Of a stretch of DNA of 64,000 nucleotides, positions 48,242-56,775 are shown in pieces. Numbering within the stretch: the stretch's first letter is position 1; each line of letters starts with the position of its first letter. Source of the DNA: Pseudomonadota bacterium. GTDB lineage: Bacteria > Pseudomonadota > Gammaproteobacteria > Steroidobacterales > MnTg04. The DNA is taken from the NCBI GenBank assembly GCA_022560735.1, contig JADFSO010000006.1, positions 1 through 64,000 on the forward strand. The letters run 5' to 3'. The notes below the pieces were generated by a model. The model had not been told where the DNA came from. It saw nothing but the letters and a program-made list of their open reading frames with translations, and ran no database searches. The translations under genes were made by a program, and so were the position numbers.

Positions 48242-50161
48242 ATGTCGGAATACAAGTTTTCAGAAAGTGAAAAAAGTCTTTTGCGCAGCCTGGCGCAGAA
48301 CAAAAACGACAGCGGGTCCATCCTGGAATTGTCCAGAATTTATCTACGCAGCGGGCGCGCCGATCAGGCGCTGATCCTGTTGTCGGGTCTGGCGGAACGA
48401 CAGGGCATTGCGCTCAAAAGCCTGGCGCTTGCCTTTGCTGGCCGCAATGCTGAAGCGACCGCCCTGGCCGGGTCTGCAGCCGACCCCGAAGAGGACCCGC
48501 AAATACTGCATATGCTCGCATACTGGCTGAATCAGCAGGGTTGCTTCGCACAGGCGCTGGATATTTTTGCGGCAGCGCTTGCCCGGGCACACAACGACGC
48601 GGGCATACACCATGATTACGCGATCGCCTTGCAGCGGACCGGCAATTTGCAGGATGCACTTTTGCAGTATCAGGCCGCTTTTGCCCAGGACCGCGAAAAT
48701 CCACACCTGGCTTTCAATCTTGCGCTGGCGCTGGAACAGTCTGATCGACTCGACGAAGCCTTGCTGCAGATAGGGCGGGTACTGGCGATCTCGCCGGGGC
48801 ACCTTGGCGCGCTTTACCGGCGCAGTTACCTGCAGCGCCTGCTTTGTGCCTGGGAAAATTATCCGGGCGACCTGGCCGAGTTGTCCATGGCGCTCGAGCG
48901 CCACCTGGAAAAACCCGGCGAGGAAATGATTTCACCGTATGGCCTGAATATTCATTTTCCCGATGGCAAGCTTCACGACCGGGCCGCGGCCTGTTACGCC
49001 AGGCAAATAACAACCCAGGCGATGAACCAGGGGTCGTTGCAGCCGGCCAGGCAAATCAAGACCAGCGGACGATTGAATATCGCTTATCTGTCTCCCGATT
49101 TTAATGCGCACGCGGTGGGCAGCCTGGTCAGCGGGTTGTTTGCCTGTCACGATCGAAAAAAATTCAAGGTGTTTGCTTACTCTTTGGCACAAGGCAGCGA
49201 TGCGATTCAGCAACAAATCGAGGCCGGTGTCGATATTTATCGAGATGTTTCCCAGCTTGCCTCATCAAGGATCGCCGAGCAGATATCGGGCGACGATATC
49301 GATATCCTGATCGACTTGGCCGGCTACACGAGAAACGCCCGACCGCATATCCTCGCGCTGCGGCCGGCGTTATTGCAGGTTTCTTTCCTGGGTTATCTGA
49401 ACACGATGCAGGCGCCGTTTATCGATGCGCTGATCGGCGATGACGAGGTGTTGCCGGAAAGCGGGGAATCTGTGTTTAGCGAGCATATATTGCGCTTGCA
49501 GCGCTGTTTTCTACCGCTAACGCCAAGAGACGTCGGTGCGAGTCCAGGCCGGGCGGAACTCGGTTTGCCGACCGATGCATTCGTTTTTTGCTCTTTCAAT
49601 CACAGCTACAAGTTGCAGCCGCGTATTTTTTCGCTGTGGATGAAAATTCTGCAAAGCTCGCCAGGGAGTGTGCTTTGGCTGTTGGCGGAGCGGGCAACCG
49701 TCAGGAAAAACCTGCTAGCCGCCGCCATTGAGGCGGGTGTCGAGCCTGAGCGGCTGATATTTGCCGACCGCGTGCCGCTGGCAGAACATCTGGCCAGGAT
49801 GAAGGCGGCGGATCTTCTGCTCGATACGCCCGATTACAACGCCGGCGCCACGATGATCGCCGCAGCGCAGGCTGGATTGCCTGCCCTGACGTTGCGTGGC
49901 CAGCGAATACTTGGCCGGATGGGCGCATCGCTCAACAAGACGCTGGGGCTTGATGAATTGACTTGCGCCACGGCGGAGGAATACCTGGGCCGCGCGCGTG
50001 ATTTGGTCAAAGACCGGGACAGGCTTGGCGCCATACGCGAGCGCCTCGAAAATGCCACGGCGGGAAAGCTGTCGATAAAGGAATACTGTGAAGACCTGGA
50101 GAATCTGCTGATAAAACATTACCGGCAGGAGTCAGCCAGGCAAATGCAAAAGTCCGACTGA
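48242..50161 (+). CDS. TPR-fused O-GlcNAc transferase-like glycosyltransferase (GT41)
   Basis: The 639-residue protein has N-terminal TPR repeats (about residues 15-230) followed by the GT41/SPINDLY catalytic domain: HAVGSLVSGLFACHDR, DLAGYTRNARPHILALRPALLQVSFLGYLNT (the second Rossmann half start), FCSFNHSYKLQPRIFSLW and DTPDYNAGATMIAAAQAGLPALT. Bacterial members glycosylate proteins such as flagellin or adhesins, or have unknown acceptors; no flagellar gene is in the window. No signal peptide, so it is cytoplasmic. It is directly followed, convergently, by a small hypothetical gene. Confidence 0.92.
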   Translation: MSEYKFSESEKSLLRSLAQNKNDSGSILELSRIYLRSGRADQALILLSGLAERQGIALKSLALAFAGRNAEATALAGSAADPEEDPQILHMLAYWLNQQGCFAQALDIFAAALARAHNDAGIHHDYAIALQRTGNLQDALLQYQAAFAQDRENPHLAFNLALALEQSDRLDEALLQIGRVLAISPGHLGALYRRSYLQRLLCAWENYPGDLAELSMALERHLEKPGEEMISPYGLNIHFPDGKLHDRAAACYARQITTQAMNQGSLQPARQIKTSGRLNIAYLSPDFNAHAVGSLVSGLFACHDRKKFKVFAYSLAQGSDAIQQQIEAGVDIYRDVSQLASSRIAEQISGDDIDILIDLAGYTRNARPHILALRPALLQVSFLGYLNTMQAPFIDALIGDDEVLPESGESVFSEHILRLQRCFLPLTPRDVGASPGRAELGLPTDAFVFCSFNHSYKLQPRIFSLWMKILQSSPGSVLWLLAERATVRKNLLAAAIEAGVEPERLIFADRVPLAEHLARMKAADLLLDTPDYNAGATMIAAAQAGLPALTLRGQRILGRMGASLNKTLGLDELTCATAEEYLGRARDLVKDRDRLGAIRERLENATAGKLSIKEYCEDLENLLIKHYRQESARQMQKSD

Positions 50162-50162
50162 A

Positions 50163-50462
50163 CTAGCGGGTACTTTTCTTGACGGGTTCCCAGCGTTTGT
50201 TGCGGTCGAAACTTCCGCTGTTATACGGATCGAATCCATGCGGCTCCAGTTCCAGATCGGGGTTGTCCAGGATATCCAGAACGGTCTTGACATGATCCTC
50301 TTCTTCAACCACCTCCGGTTTGGGCGGTGGCTTCAGATAGCCTTTCAAGGCTGACTGGCCGCGCGATATCAGCGAGGGCTGATCCACGCCGCCAGCATGC
50401 ATCGACTGGTCCGCAGAGGACGCGGATTCTTTGCGAAATCGTTTAAACAGGCTTTTCATCAT
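50163..50462 (-). CDS. Small soluble protein of unknown function
   Basis: A 99-residue basic-N-terminal protein (MMKSLFKRFRKESA), Pro/Glu-rich in the middle (YLKPPPKPEVVEEEDHVKTVLDILDNPDLELEP) and ending FDPYNSGSFDRNKRWEPVKKS. It contains no membrane segment and no recognised domain. ATG 50462 or the second ATG at 50459 are both possible. The gene ends one base from the stop of the GT41 gene. Confidence 0.65.
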   Translation of the reverse strand: MMKSLFKRFRKESASSADQSMHAGGVDQPSLISRGQSALKGYLKPPPKPEVVEEEDHVKTVLDILDNPDLELEPHGFDPYNSGSFDRNKRWEPVKKSTR

Positions 50463-50634
50463 CGTATCTCATGCACGCACGCACGAACCGTTTCGGGCCG
50501 TCAGTGACAATATTTACATAACTGTCGGAGAAATAGGGGTTTTCGCTGCGTTTAAAGATCAGATATGCGACCTGCGTCACATTCCTGGGTCCGGAAATCA
50601 GTATGAAGCCCGGGGAATGCCCGCGCTGCTGCAT
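50443..50634 (-). CDS. Possible small protein overlapping the next gene's start
   Basis: A 63-residue frame whose stop (50443-50445) overlaps the start of the downstream gene by about 20 bases, as is seen in translationally coupled pairs. The peptide (HSPGFILISGPRNVTQVAYL, then PYFSDSYVNIVTDGPKRFVRAC) reads protein-like, but the ribosome binding site is poor and I do not recognise a family. It may be a chance ORF. Confidence 0.33.
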   Translation of the reverse strand: MQQRGHSPGFILISGPRNVTQVAYLIFKRSENPYFSDSYVNIVTDGPKRFVRACMRYDDEKPV

Positions 50635-50659
50635 TGCAAAAGATCAGAGCTTCCTTAGC

Positions 50660-51046
50660 CTATTCGGCCGCAACTTCTTTGTTCCCGGCTGCAGCCCGAT
50701 GGGCGACCCCCCAAAGCCATGCCAGCAGACGGATCAGCATCAGGAAAAGGTAGAGTGAGATCACCAGCAACCAGACTATGCCTCTGCCCGCGAGCAAGGA
50801 GCCAAACAGGTCGATGTAGAACGCGGCGAGTGTGTCGATATCTCCATATGGGCCAAGTACCCGGCTACCCAGCCAAAAAATCAGGGCCGGAACCAGCCAC
50901 AAGCCGAGCGCCAGAAAAGCGATCAACAGAAACGCCTCGTTTTTCAGCCGCTGCAAGGGCCCGCTTTGCCCTGGAGATCGCTCGTTTTCCATTCGCTTGT
51001 TCGCCATCAAGATCGACCGCGACAGACTAGCAAGTTTTGTTGCCAT
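50660..51046 (-). CDS. Two-helix membrane protein of unknown function
   Basis: A 128-residue protein with a charged N-terminal region and two membrane helices (about residues 38-58 and 92-110), ending in a short Ala/Gly/Lys tail. Alternative starts at residues 14 or 19 would shorten the charged N-terminus. It is divergent from the PerM-family gene (51101), whose leader overlaps its 5' end. The family is not recognised. Confidence 0.62.
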   Translation of the reverse strand: MATKLASLSRSILMANKRMENERSPGQSGPLQRLKNEAFLLIAFLALGLWLVPALIFWLGSRVLGPYGDIDTLAAFYIDLFGSLLAGRGIVWLLVISLYLFLMLIRLLAWLWGVAHRAAAGNKEVAAE

Positions 51047-51100
51047 CTCAAACGTCTACTTCGGTACAATCAGATGATGTCATCATCGGGGTGGTCCGAC

Positions 51101-52219
51101 ATGAATTACATTGGAAACTGGTTTCGCAAACGAATGTCTGACCCGCAGATGGTCTTGCTGGGCGTTGTACTGCTGACGATCAGCGCGATCATTTATTTCA
51201 CCGGCAGGATTCTCGCGCCGGTTTTTGCCGCCGTGATCATCGCCTACTTGCTGCAAAGTGTTATGCAGCGGCTCGAGAATCTTCATGTGCCGAGAATCAT
51301 CGCCGTCTTGATCGTTAGCCTTGGGTTCCTGGCGCTGGTCCTGAGTCTTTTCCTCGGCCTGATTCCTGTCGTCGTCGCGCAGCTTTCTGAACTGGTGCAG
51401 CAGGCGCCTGCAATTATCAGCAAGCTGCAGAAACAATTGCTGGATCTGCCGGTACGCTATCCGGAATACTTTACCGAGAGCCAGATCAGTGAGTTCGTCA
51501 GCCGGCTGGGCAGCGAATTTGTCGGTCTTGGCCAGAAGGCGATTTCCTTTTCATTGACCTCTGTTCTGACCCTGGTAACTGTCGTCGTTTACCTGATACT
51601 GGTTCCGATGATGGTCGTGTTCATGATTCGTGACCGCGCGTTGCTGACCGAGTGGTTTGCCAGTTTTCTGCCGCGGGACAGGCAGGTTACCACCGACGTC
51701 TGGGCGGAGGTAAATGTCAGCATCAGCAATTATGTCGATGGCAAAGTCCTGGAAATCATGATTATCGGGATTACAAGTTTCCTGGTTTTTTCCTTTTTGG
51801 GGCTGGAATACGCGGTCTTGCTCGGCGCAATCACCGGCTTCTCTGTTTTGATCCCGTATATCGGCGCGGCCGTCGTCACCTTGCCGGTGGCGTTGCTCGC
51901 CTATATGCAATGGGGTCTCGATCCATCGTTCTATTACGTCGTTATTGCCTACCTGGTCATACAAGCCCTCGATGGAAATTTGCTGGCGCCATTGTTATTT
52001 AGCGAAGCGGTGGATCTTCACCCGGTTGCGATCATAGCGGCCGTGTTGCTGTTTGGCGGCTTATGGGGATTCTGGGGCGTATTTTTTGCCATCCCGCTGG
52101 CAACCGTGGTCAAAGCCGTGCTGCGGGCGTGGCGGCTCAGGAGCCCGAATCCGGATGTTGATGACGCAGATAGCGATACGCCCGCGGCTGATGCCGATGA
52201 AGTTCCAATGGACGTCTAG
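51101..52219 (+). CDS. AI-2E/PerM family transporter
   Basis: A 372-residue integral membrane protein of the PerM/AI-2E exporter family: N-terminal helix pair (GVVLLTISAIIYFTGRILAPVFAAVIIAYLL), a soluble loop of coiled nature (about residues 110-160), then LSLTSVLTLVTVVVYLILVPMMVVFMIRD and the conserved GNLLAPLLFSEAVDLHPVAIIAAVLLFGGLWGFWGVFFAIPLATVVKAV. Family members are proposed permeases, some for AI-2 or for Na+/H+. I start at 51101, where GGGGTGG lies six bases upstream; ATGs at 51074, 51077 and 51137 are alternatives. The C-terminus is acidic (DVDDADSDTPAADADE). Confidence 0.9.
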   Translation: MNYIGNWFRKRMSDPQMVLLGVVLLTISAIIYFTGRILAPVFAAVIIAYLLQSVMQRLENLHVPRIIAVLIVSLGFLALVLSLFLGLIPVVVAQLSELVQQAPAIISKLQKQLLDLPVRYPEYFTESQISEFVSRLGSEFVGLGQKAISFSLTSVLTLVTVVVYLILVPMMVVFMIRDRALLTEWFASFLPRDRQVTTDVWAEVNVSISNYVDGKVLEIMIIGITSFLVFSFLGLEYAVLLGAITGFSVLIPYIGAAVVTLPVALLAYMQWGLDPSFYYVVIAYLVIQALDGNLLAPLLFSEAVDLHPVAIIAAVLLFGGLWGFWGVFFAIPLATVVKAVLRAWRLRSPNPDVDDADSDTPAADADEVPMDV

Positions 52220-52440
52220 CTGTTTTCGTGCTGGTGCCACCAGGCGCAAAATTCATCGAAATCGATTTGGCTGTCGTCGTTCTTGTCCATGGACTCGAAC
52301 GCAAGTCGCGCGATATCGTCAACCCGGCTTAGCCCCATCGAGCGTAAAAGCCTGGAGAATTCTTCGTAATCTATAGACCCGCTGCCGTTGGTATCGATAT
52401 CGGCAAAATGAGCCTGCAGTTCCGTTTTTTCATCATGCAC
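52216..52440 (-). CDS. Two-EF-hand calcium-binding miniprotein A
   Basis: The 74-residue cytoplasmic protein has two canonical EF-hand loops, DIDTNGSGSIDYEEF (about residues 14-28) and SMDKNDDSQIDFDEF (about 49-63), each with Asp at positions 1, 3 or 5 and Glu at position 12. It ends EFCAWWHQHENS. It has no signal peptide and no other domain. The stop overlaps the convergent AI-2E gene end. It resembles the second EF-hand protein at 54660-54899, including the Trp-Trp after the second loop. Confidence 0.9.
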   Translation of the reverse strand: MHDEKTELQAHFADIDTNGSGSIDYEEFSRLLRSMGLSRVDDIARLAFESMDKNDDSQIDFDEFCAWWHQHENS

Positions 52441-52487
52441 GTTTCAGTCTCCGTGGTTCAGGTCGCCCGGTTGCCGGTGGATCTCGA

Positions 52488-52805
52488 TCAGCGATGGGAG
52501 AGGAACATACGCAATCGCGTCACAACATACCAGGCGGCCGCCGCCAGGCCGATACCGATATACCATGGTGATGGCAGGGGCTTCCCCTGGTTCATTTCCA
52601 GCAGCATGAGTCCGATGCAAATGACCAGCAAGGTCATCGCCAGCGCAAGCTGTATTTTCATGGCGTTCGATTTTTTGCGTTGCTGCGAACGCTGGCGGGA
52701 GGCGAGTTCAGGATCATTGCCGCTGACATCTTCATGGCAATGCGGGCAACGGGGGGCCCGGGTCGAGATTTTCTTCCTGCAGACCGGGCACAGGGTAATC
52801 GCCAT
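52488..52805 (-). CDS. Zinc-ribbon protein with two membrane helices
   Basis: A 105-residue protein starting at ATG 52805 with a zinc-ribbon (CPVCRKKISTRAPRCPHCHED, four cysteines in two CxxC pairs) followed by a Lys/Arg/Gln linker and two membrane helices (about residues 52-72 and 80-98). It belongs to the kind of small zinc-ribbon membrane proteins whose role is unknown. The frame continues upstream through the esterase gene but this is an alternative reading of that gene. Confidence 0.82.
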   Translation of the reverse strand: MAITLCPVCRKKISTRAPRCPHCHEDVSGNDPELASRQRSQQRKKSNAMKIQLALAMTLLVICIGLMLLEMNQGKPLPSPWYIGIGLAAAAWYVVTRLRMFLSHR

Positions 52806-52806
52806 T

Positions 52807-53700
52807 TTACTTCTTCCCGCTATCGGCTGTGAGGAGGTCGCTGCTGGCTTGGCCGAAAAAACGCAACAGGCGTTCGTTGCCACGGTTTGGCCAGATATGG
52901 CCGGCATTATACAAACCATAAACCATGATGGCGCCGCCGGGTTTCGGGTAGAGCAAGGTGCAGCAGTCTTCATACTCTGACTGTTCTCCGCTCGCCTGGT
53001 TATGCCGGGCCAATGCCTTGACCGTTTTGACCCACTGATCCTGGTACTGGGTGCCTTCCTGGCGGCCAAACAGGTAAATAAACGGCTTGGGCGCTGTATC
53101 CGACTGGAAATCCGGGTGCAAGGCGCCGATTACCGCATAGGCCACAAAGCTGTCGGCGCGTTCCTTGAGCAGCAGGAACGTGAAGTGCCCGCCATTTGAA
53201 AAACCGGCGACATAGGTTTTTTGCGGGTCCACGGCGAACATCGTCGTCAGTCGCTGGAGCAGGCGGTCGGTGAATTTCAGATCCCGGTCGGCGTACTGAC
53301 CGACCCGGCTTTGCCAGCCGCGCATCGGCGGTTTCGTATCGATGGTCAGGCCTCGAGGGTAAACGACGACCGCGTTTTTCCAGTCTTTGTGCAGCCTGAC
53401 GGCGCGCGCGAATTTGCCGTTATCGTCTCCGCGACCGTGAAAAACAAATACCAGCGGAAGCTTGGCGTCACCCGGATTCGAGGGCGAAAAAACCAGCGCG
53501 CTGCGCTTGACATCATCGATCGTCATCTTAATGATCTGGCGATCCGCGAAAGCCGGGGCGGAGAAACCCGCAACCAGCAAAGCGGCGAGAAAAATGCCTG
53601 GCAGACGACTCTGCCCCGCCGGCTCGTCGTGGCTTTTGAGAGCGGCGCACAAACCATTCGCCGGCGACCGGCATCCAAGCTGAAACGGGAGGAGCAACAT
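52807..53700 (-). CDS. LpqC/PHB-depolymerase-type secreted esterase
   Basis: The alpha/beta-hydrolase begins, after an uncertain N-terminus, with a signal-like helix (LPGIFLAALLVAGFSAPAFA). It has the oxyanion-hole HGRGDDNG, the nucleophile elbow GFSNGG (Ser in YVAGFSNGGHFTFLLL), and a C-terminal catalytic His candidate in YNAGHIWP. The LpqC family hydrolyses esters, in some cases poly(3-hydroxybutyrate). The first in-frame ATG before the signal helix is at 53700, giving a long 40-residue leader; a TTG further in may be the true start. Divergent from the DUF4097-like gene at 53702. Confidence 0.8.
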   Translation of the reverse strand: MLLLPFQLGCRSPANGLCAALKSHDEPAGQSRLPGIFLAALLVAGFSAPAFADRQIIKMTIDDVKRSALVFSPSNPGDAKLPLVFVFHGRGDDNGKFARAVRLHKDWKNAVVVYPRGLTIDTKPPMRGWQSRVGQYADRDLKFTDRLLQRLTTMFAVDPQKTYVAGFSNGGHFTFLLLKERADSFVAYAVIGALHPDFQSDTAPKPFIYLFGRQEGTQYQDQWVKTVKALARHNQASGEQSEYEDCCTLLYPKPGGAIMVYGLYNAGHIWPNRGNERLLRFFGQASSDLLTADSGKK

Positions 53701-53701
53701 A

Positions 53702-54418
53702 ATGCCAAAGATACTGAATTTACTTGCCGGTTTCATCATCGTGATGATGGGCGTGGCAGTTGCTAATGCCGATGCGACTCGGGAAATCGGCGACAGCTTT
53801 TCTGCCAATGGTGTTGATGTCATCTCGATCAACGCCGGGGTTGGCTCGATCGAAATGATCGCCAGCGGTGGCGATGAGATCACCGTGCTGGTGTCGATCG
53901 AGCCGGACGCCAACTGGTTTGGCGCCGGACCCGATCGTGAGGACCTGGAAAAAATTACGCTGCAAAGCACGTCGAAAAAAGGAAAACTTTCCCTGGTGCT
54001 CGATTTTCCCCGCGGCGTTGACGAAGACGATATCGAGGAACACTGGAAGATCGAGATGCCCGCCAGGTTACAGGCCAGGGTCAGGATCGGCGTCGGCCGG
54101 ATCAGTATCGAGGGTGCTGCCGGCGGCGTAAACGCGCATGCCGGAGTTGGTGAGGTCAGGATCGACGTTCCGGGTGGCGATGTTCGTGCCCATGCCTCGG
54201 TTGGCGATGTAAGAGTCAACAGCGCGACGCAATCGATCGGCAACATCGAACTGGATGCGGATGTCGGCAATGTTTCCCTGAAAATAAACGGCAAAAATTA
54301 CCCGGTGGAACGCGGGTGGGGCCCTGGCGCCAGCCTGGAGCGTGAGGGATCGGGAACGGATGAGTTCGACGTGTCGGCCGATGTTGGCAATGCTCGACTC
54401 ACCATCAGCAGCGGTTGA
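53702..54418 (+). CDS. Secreted DUF4097-like beta-repeat protein
   Basis: The 238-residue protein has a signal peptide (residues 1-23, MPKILNLLAGFIIVMMGVAVANA) and a repetitive beta domain with tandem short motifs GVGRISIEGAAGG, GVGEVRIDVPGG, SVGDVRVNSA, DVGNVSLKING and DVGNARLTIS, the style of DUF4097 right-handed beta-helix proteins. A GGAGGAG ribosome binding site lies upstream of ATG 53702. A strong terminator (54456-54483) follows. It could bind an envelope component; no function is assigned. Confidence 0.82.
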   Translation: MPKILNLLAGFIIVMMGVAVANADATREIGDSFSANGVDVISINAGVGSIEMIASGGDEITVLVSIEPDANWFGAGPDREDLEKITLQSTSKKGKLSLVLDFPRGVDEDDIEEHWKIEMPARLQARVRIGVGRISIEGAAGGVNAHAGVGEVRIDVPGGDVRAHASVGDVRVNSATQSIGNIELDADVGNVSLKINGKNYPVERGWGPGASLEREGSGTDEFDVSADVGNARLTISSG

Positions 54419-54455
54419 ATGCCTTCAGCCAGCGGATTTATATGGATAATGATTG

Positions 54456-54483
54456 TGGCCGGCTGCTAGCCGGCCATTTTTTT
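54456..54483 (+). terminator. Strong intrinsic terminator
   Basis: Perfect 8-bp GC-rich stem TGGCCGGC / GCCGGCCA, loop TGCTA, followed by seven T residues; it begins 38 bases after the stop of the DUF4097-like gene. Confidence 0.92.
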
Positions 54484-54659
54484 GCCCCGAAACAAAGCTG
54501 TTTCCCAAGCGATTTTCCGGGTCGTCGCTACTTCAGGACCAAGAAAAATCGCCTTGCGTATTGCACAGTTGCCCATCTTTTCGGATTATCCGCATAGCTT
54601 GGCTAACAGGATCGATGCCGGACCAGGAAACCCGGTACCGATACCGGCAGGAGAAAACG

Positions 54660-54899
54660 ATGCAAGAAGCTTGGGAAAAACGCCAGGAAGACATCAGTTC
54701 GAACTTTGCCTACTTCGATAGCGACGGCAACGGCCATCTCGATTTCAAGGAGTTTCAGAGCCTGTTGAAAACGCTGTCGCCGGAGGTCACGACCCAGCAG
54801 ACGGCCGAGGGGTTTTCGATGATCGATACCAATTGCGATGGGGCAATCGATCTGGAAGAGTTCACGGTCTGGTGGAAAACGACTTGGTGGGAATATTAA
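54660..54899 (+). CDS. Two-EF-hand calcium-binding miniprotein B
   Basis: A 79-residue cytoplasmic protein with EF-hand loops FDSDGNGHLDFKEF (about residues 19-32) and IDTNCDGAIDLEEF (about 55-68), then VWWKTTWWEY. ATG 54660 has AGGAG seven bases upstream; the frame opens at 54453 but runs back over the terminator and is not protein-like. It resembles the EF-hand protein at 52216-52440. The loops carry the usual Asp and Glu positions, so calcium binding is likely. No partner domain is present. Confidence 0.9.
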   Translation: MQEAWEKRQEDISSNFAYFDSDGNGHLDFKEFQSLLKTLSPEVTTQQTAEGFSMIDTNCDGAIDLEEFTVWWKTTWWEY

Positions 54900-54959
54900 C
54901 AAAGCTCGATAAAACATAGTGTTATAGTCTATATTTAGTTTCAATTATCTAGATTAGTC

Positions 54960-54976
54960 TTGCACATTTTGTGCAA
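54960..54976. repeat. Small dyad before the FrnE-like gene
   Basis: TTGCACA (54960-54966) and TGTGCAA (54970-54976) with a 3-base centre, in an AT-rich leader 64-80 bases upstream of ATG 55040. It may be an operator or the base of a hairpin. Confidence 0.3.
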
Positions 54977-55039
54977 ACACTTGGTTTTTCCGCTGTCTAA
55001 CCTTATATCGGGTACATGCAAACGGAGATACCGAAATTC

Positions 55040-55714
55040 ATGAGCCTGCAAGTCGATGCCGTCGCTGATTTCATTTGCCCCTGGTGCTACCTGGGGAAGA
55101 GCCGGCTTGAGCAAGCGCTGACCCATATCCAGGGTGACGACCCGCCCAAGGTCTTGTGGCACCCGTTTCAACTGAATCCGGATATGCCGGTCGAGGGCAT
55201 GTCTTTCGACGAATACCTGGACAAACGCTTCGGTGGACGCGAACTGGTCCAGCCGTTTCTCGATGAACTGACCGTGGTGGGCGAAAAAGAGGGGATTATT
55301 TTCCGCTTCGACCAACTCGAACGCATACCCAACACGCTGAATGCACATCGCCTGATTCAGATAGCCGGTCCCGGTCCGCAGCAAAACCGGCTGGTCGATC
55401 TGTTGTTCAGTAATTTTTTCGAACACGGCAGGGATATCGGCGACCATGACCTGTTATCCGTGCTTGCCCGCCAGGCCGGTCTCGACGCGGAAGCGATCGG
55501 TAGATTTCAGCGCTGGGACAGCGGCCTGGCAGAAGTCCGCGCCGAAGAAAAACACCTGCGCCAGCTAGGCGTGAGCGGTGTGCCCAACTACATCCTCAAC
55601 GGCAAATACGCGGTCGCAGGGGCGCAGGATGCGGACGCATTGGTTCGCGTGTTCGACCAGGTTTTGTTTGATGGCGATGGTTCCAATCCAGCCACATCCA
55701 GCCGTGTGCACTGA
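55040..55714 (+). CDS. DsbA-family oxidoreductase (FrnE-like)
   Basis: The 224-residue protein has the thioredoxin-fold start DAVADFICPWCYLGKSRLEQAL, with the CPWC active site, and the characteristic helical insert with RIPNTLNAHRLIQIAG and the cis-Pro loop GVSGVPNYILNGKYAVAGAQ. FrnE-type proteins are cytoplasmic disulfide oxidoreductases related to 2-hydroxychromene-2-carboxylate isomerase/DsbA. There is no signal peptide. ATG 55040 or 55016 are both possible; GGAG lies 12 bases before 55040. It converges with the CDF gene (55717). Confidence 0.92.
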   Translation: MSLQVDAVADFICPWCYLGKSRLEQALTHIQGDDPPKVLWHPFQLNPDMPVEGMSFDEYLDKRFGGRELVQPFLDELTVVGEKEGIIFRFDQLERIPNTLNAHRLIQIAGPGPQQNRLVDLLFSNFFEHGRDIGDHDLLSVLARQAGLDAEAIGRFQRWDSGLAEVRAEEKHLRQLGVSGVPNYILNGKYAVAGAQDADALVRVFDQVLFDGDGSNPATSSRVH

Positions 55715-55716
55715 GC

Positions 55717-56637
55717 TCAGTCGGCCGCGGCGCCGGGTGACTGAATTTCGATAAAAACCCTGCGTATTTCCTGGTAGCGTTCCTTGATTTGCTTTTCGAG
55801 GCGGCTCACCGTGACCTCGACCTGACCCGCGTTCAGGTTATTTTTGAAGTCCAGGCTCAAGGCCAGCAACACGTCCTCGGGACCTAAGTGCATGGTTCTC
55901 AGTTCATTGATGCCCAGGACTTCCGGCTGTTCATTGGCCAGTTCGCGGATGCCTTTGATGATCGCCGGGCTTGCCGCTTCACCGATCAACAGGGCCTTGC
56001 ATTCGATGACCAGGATGATCGCGGTCAGCGCGAGAATCAGGCCGATGACCAGCGAGCCGACGCCATCGAGGACCGGCATGTCGAGTATCTGGCTCGCGGC
56101 GATGGCGGCAAAAGCGACCAGCAGTCCCAACAGGGCCGCCGTGTCCTCGAACAGCACCGTGAAAACGGCCGGGTTCTTGCTGGTGCGCGTGGCCTGCCAG
56201 AAGCCGCCTCGCCCGATACTCCCCTTGAACTCGTTGAACGCAATCGTCCATGCCCACAGTTCGATCAGAAATGCGGCGCCCAGGACGACGTAGTTGACGC
56301 CGGGGCTGGTCATCGGGTGCGGGATCCTGATTTTCAGGATGCCCTCGTAGATCGAGACGCCGGCGCCCAGCGAAAACAGCAGCAACGCGACGACGAAGGC
56401 CCAGAAATAAAGCTCCATGCCATAACCAAAGGGGTGCTTTTCGTCGGCCGGTTTCTTGGACCGGGATATTCCCAGCAACATCAGCGCCTGGTTCCCGGTA
56501 TCGACCAGCGAATGGACGCCTTCGCTGAGCATCGCGGAACTGCCGGTATACGCAGCCGCGGCAAACTTGGTTACGGCAATCGTAAAATTGCCGACCAGGG
56601 CGGCGATAACGACCTTTATTGATCCATCCTGAGTCAT
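55717..56637 (-). CDS. Cation diffusion facilitator (CDF) family transporter
   Basis: The 306-residue protein has six membrane helices and the CDF metal-site motif SEGVHSLVDTGNQ (His-x-x-x-Asp, about residue 38-42) and a second EDTAALLGLL site in helix 5. The C-terminal cytoplasmic domain ends RRVFIEIQSPGAAAD. It exports divalent cations such as zinc, iron or cobalt from the cytoplasm; the metal is not evident. I start at ATG 56637, which has AAGGA seven bases upstream; the ATG at 56643 is too close to it. Confidence 0.92.
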   Translation of the reverse strand: MTQDGSIKVVIAALVGNFTIAVTKFAAAAYTGSSAMLSEGVHSLVDTGNQALMLLGISRSKKPADEKHPFGYGMELYFWAFVVALLLFSLGAGVSIYEGILKIRIPHPMTSPGVNYVVLGAAFLIELWAWTIAFNEFKGSIGRGGFWQATRTSKNPAVFTVLFEDTAALLGLLVAFAAIAASQILDMPVLDGVGSLVIGLILALTAIILVIECKALLIGEAASPAIIKGIRELANEQPEVLGINELRTMHLGPEDVLLALSLDFKNNLNAGQVEVTVSRLEKQIKERYQEIRRVFIEIQSPGAAAD

Positions 56638-56775
56638 GGCCATATCCTTTCGCGGAAGGCGGCAGGATACCACCGTAATCTGGCGCATTGACTTTTGTTT
56701 GCGCTGACTTCTAACCTAGGCACCACAGCGGCGGTGCCCGCCGCAAAAGTTCCGCGAGCGTTTCAAGCCAGACCG

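Noticed and set aside
53701-54294. Upstream extension of the esterase frame on the minus strand
   Set aside because: It only re-reads the DUF4097-like gene antisense, giving a Ser/Pro/Thr-rich stretch; the esterase should start near its signal helix.
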